NCBI RefSeq assembly: GCF_002355335.1
Contig: NZ_AP014946.1
Location: 4,231,501-4,295,500 of the forward strand
From: Variibacter gotjawalensis
GTDB lineage: Bacteria > Pseudomonadota > Alphaproteobacteria > Rhizobiales > Xanthobacteraceae
Direction of reading: 5' to 3'
DNA: 64,000 nucleotides
Under the pieces are notes generated by a model. The model was not told where the DNA came from. It searched no databases and saw nothing but the letters and a program-made list of their open reading frames with translations. Below are positions 62,331-64,000 of the stretch, one piece after another. How positions within the stretch are numbered: the stretch's first letter is position 1; each line of letters starts with the position of its first letter. Position numbers and translations under genes: made by a program.

Positions 62331-62464
62331 CGTGGCTCGGCGGTTACGTGCGTGGGGTTAGAGATCGTCTGCCCCTGCGACCGAATTAAGGTGGTCGTCA
62401 TAAACAAAACGTGCCCGGGCGTCTCCACCCGGGCACGGATTAGGCGATCGGCATATGCCCGAGA

Positions 62465-62965
62465 CTAAGAGCTGGCGTTGAGAACCGTCACGGCGCGACG
62501 GTTCTGCGACCAGCACGAGATATCGTTACACACCGCGACCGGGCGCTCTTTGCCGTACGAGATGGTGCGCATGCGAGACGGCTCGATGCCGCGCGAGGCG
62601 AGATACTCACGCACCGCCTGCGACCGGCGAGCGCCGAGAGCGATGTTGTATTCACGGGTGCCGCGCTCGTCGGCATGGCCTTCGATCAGGAACGAATAGC
62701 GGTTGTACTTAGCCAGCCATTGCGCCTGCTTCTCGAGCGTGGCGCGTGCCTGAGACGAGAGTTCGGTCGAGTCCGACTCGAAGAACACGCGGTCGCCCAC
62801 GTTCACGACGAAATCCTGCTGGCTGCCCGGAGCCGCCTGGCCCGCAGCGTAACGGCCGTCGCGGCCGGCCTGATCCATGGGGTTGCTGGCGCAAGCGCCG
62901 AGCGAAAGCGCGACTAGCAGCGCGCCCGTAAGCTTCGCGGCACGAATGTTCCGGAAGAATTGCAT
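62465..62965 (-). CDS. pal: Peptidoglycan-associated lipoprotein
   Basis: A 166-residue outer-membrane lipoprotein. The signal with lipobox 'LTGALLVALSLGACASNP' makes the Cys the lipid-bearing residue. The OmpA-type domain follows: 'DRVFFESDSTELSSQARATLEKQAQWLAKYNRYSFLIEGHADERGTREYNIALGARRSQAVREYL' with the Asp/Arg that bind peptidoglycan. Its start, 62965, has GGAG before it; the frame upstream to 63082 is open without a signal. TolB is encoded just before it. Confidence 0.96.
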   Translation of the reverse strand: MQFFRNIRAAKLTGALLVALSLGACASNPMDQAGRDGRYAAGQAAPGSQQDFVVNVGDRVFFESDSTELSSQARATLEKQAQWLAKYNRYSFLIEGHADERGTREYNIALGARRSQAVREYLASRGIEPSRMRTISYGKERPVAVCNDISCWSQNRRAVTVLNASS

Positions 62966-63156
62966 CACTCTACTCCTTCTCCGATCGCCGGATCTGAGCT
63001 TCCGGTTTACCGAGGGTTCGTTAAGCGAAGGTTCCGTCAACCTAAACGGGACCTTGCTGAAGGCGGTTAAAAGCCACACCAAGCCCTAAACGTCTCGGAA
63101 TGGTTAATCGCGCCTAAACTTGACGAAAACGCTCTGAAACTGTGTGCCCCTGACTT

Positions 63157-63225
63157 GCGAACAATGTTCACGCCAGAATGTGGCACGATTGGGGCAAAAC
63201 CGACAACTTCGCGAACATTGTTCAC
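63157..63225. promoter_or_regulatory. Paired operator-like sites between tolB and pal
   Basis: GCGAACA-A-TGTTCAC at 63157-63171 and GCGAACA-T-TGTTCAC at 63211-63225 differ by one base. Each contains the palindrome GAAC-N3-GTTC, and they are 54 bases apart (about five helical turns). They lie in the 300-base space between the tolB stop and the pal start. A dimeric regulator binding two sites on one face of the helix is the plain reading. The regulator is not known; the spacing is one or more bases off the known LexA forms. Confidence 0.5.
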
Positions 63226-63271
63226 CGCGATGGTTAGCTGTTGCTTAACGGCAACGCGCCCACCGGCTCGA

Positions 63272-64000
63272 TTAACGCAACAGAGGCGACCAGGCCGGGT
63301 CGGACGCGTAGGCCGGCGTCTGGATTTTGACCTCATAGCGTCCCGTGATGTCGACCGTATAAAGGCTCGGACCGGCGCCCTGATCCTTGAAGAACATGAT
63401 CACGCGGCCGTTCGGTGCCCAGGTCGGGCCTTCGGCGTGATAGCCTTCGGTCAGGATGCGCTCATCCTTGCCGTCCGGCTTCATGACGCCGATGGCGAAT
63501 TGGCCTTTGCCCTGTTTCGTGAACGCGATGTAGTCGCCGCGCGGCGACCAGACCGGCGTCGAATACGAACCTTCCTGGAAGCTGATGCGCTGCGCCGCGC
63601 CGCCGCCGGCGCCCATCACGTAGATCTGCGGCTTACCGCCGCGATCGGACTCGAAACAGATGCGCGAGCCATCCGGCGAGAACGACGGCGCTGTGTCGAT
63701 CGCGGTCGAGTCGGTGAGCCGCATCGTCGCCTTCGAGCGAAGGTCCATCGCGAAGATCGACGAGTTGCCGCCCTGCTGCAAGCTCATCACGATGCGCTGG
63801 CCGTCCGGCGAGAAACGCGGCGCGAACGTCATGCCCTTGAAGTCGCCGACGACTTCGCGCTGGCCTGTGTCGATGTTCATGAGGATGACGCGCGGGTCGG
63901 CATCGCCATACGCCATGTAGGTGATCTCTGGACCCGACGGCGAGAAGCGCGGCGTCAGCACCAGATCGGAACCACGCGTGAGATAGCGCACGTTGGCGCC
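63272..64000 (-). CDS. tolB: Tol-Pal system protein TolB (3' part, runs off the window)
   Basis: Over 240 C-terminal residues of TolB, the periplasmic six-bladed propeller of the Tol-Pal system. Each blade ends with a 'FSPDG' or 'WSPRG' turn: '[18 protein letters not shown]', '[15 protein letters not shown]', '[19 protein letters not shown]', '[19 protein letters not shown]', '[18 protein letters not shown]'. It ends '[14 protein letters not shown]'. TolB binds Pal and moves with division. The N-terminal part and its signal peptide are beyond position 64000. Confidence 0.95.
   Translation of the reverse strand, partial: GANVRYLTRGSDLVLTPRFSPSGPEITYMAYGDADPRVILMNIDTGQREVVGDFKGMTFAPRFSPDGQRIVMSLQQGGNSSIFAMDLRSKATMRLTDSTAIDTAPSFSPDGSRICFESDRGGKPQIYVMGAGGGAAQRISFQEGSYSTPVWSPRGDYIAFTKQGKGQFAIGVMKPDGKDERILTEGYHAEGPTWAPNGRVIMFFKDQGAGPSLYTVDITGRYEVKIQTPAYASDPAWSPLLR

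Noticed and set aside
63181-63196. Sigma-54-like promoter TGGCAC-N5-GGGC
   Set aside because: The GG/GC spacing fits, but it points towards tolB's 3' end with no gene to drive, and the -12 element is poor.
63157-63225. LexA (SOS) boxes
   Set aside because: GAAC-N3-GTTC is unlike the alphaproteobacterial GTTC-N7-GTTC and one base short of the Bacillus-type spacing; tol-pal is not an SOS target.

Overview
The window is a GC-rich, densely coded piece of an alphaproteobacterial chromosome, most likely from the Hyphomicrobiales (Bradyrhizobium / Rhodopseudomonas / Xanthobacteraceae side). Signs of this are Irr-type iron boxes next to bfr and bfd, an RpoE-ChrR (ECF11) stress locus, an EcfG-type promoter, an RNA-like leader before serC, nested palindromic repeats of the kind common in Bradyrhizobiaceae, and the order tolB-pal-cpoB-tilS-ftsH at the right end. 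I see no phage, IS, plasmid or CRISPR sequence.

Layout. 1-2.8 kb: the tail of a Bug-family binding protein, a ModA-like binding protein, fabI and a hydratase-family enzyme. 2.9-7 kb: an iron-uptake group (TonB-dependent receptor, PepSY membrane protein, small membrane protein) with two Irr-like boxes. 7-8.4 kb: small secreted and hypothetical proteins and an AhpD-like protein. 8.4-14.1 kb: a two-armed sigma/anti-sigma (ChrR) lipid-modification locus. An FAD enzyme and a DUF1365 gene run left; sigma, chrR, DUF1295 and a Cfa-like methyltransferase run right. The two arms share a perfect 20-bp palindrome that supplies both -35 boxes. 14.3-21.3 kb: an orphan amino-acid-type binding protein, an XRE-cupin regulator, a PQQ-type sugar dehydrogenase and the cyoABCD quinol oxidase. 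21.5-25.9 kb: a nitrate/sulfonate-type ABC importer with two different permeases, followed by a core MetE-like enzyme. 25.9-27.6 kb: four small helical-hairpin proteins on alternating strands, one fused to a GAF domain.

27.6-34.7 kb: a probable hexuronate operon (family-1 binding protein, two permeases, ATPase, uronate-dehydrogenase-like enzyme, LacI regulator, SMP-30 lactonase). 35-36.4 kb: a ModA-like protein without a signal peptide plus an Asp/Glu racemase homologue. Then come tRNA-Glu(CTC), an endonuclease/phosphatase-family protein, a PLD-VTT fusion, and RluA overlapping its divergent neighbour at the start codon. 41-50 kb: rpoH with an EcfG-type promoter, a proline-rich membrane protein, purA, a DUF4139 protein, and serA and serC with palindromic repeats between them. 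50-54.8 kb: two beta-barrel outer-membrane proteins, bfr, bfd and glmM. 55-58 kb: a secreted protein with an internal duplication, a DUF4189 protein and an S41 peptidase. 58-64 kb: ftsH, tilS, cpoB, pal and the end of tolB.

The genes fall into a few working units: iron uptake and storage under one shared operator type, a singlet-oxygen/lipid stress regulon, general stress feeding into heat shock (EcfG to RpoH to possibly FtsH), hexuronate use, and envelope maintenance (Tol-Pal). All calls come from reading the sequence; no database search was run.
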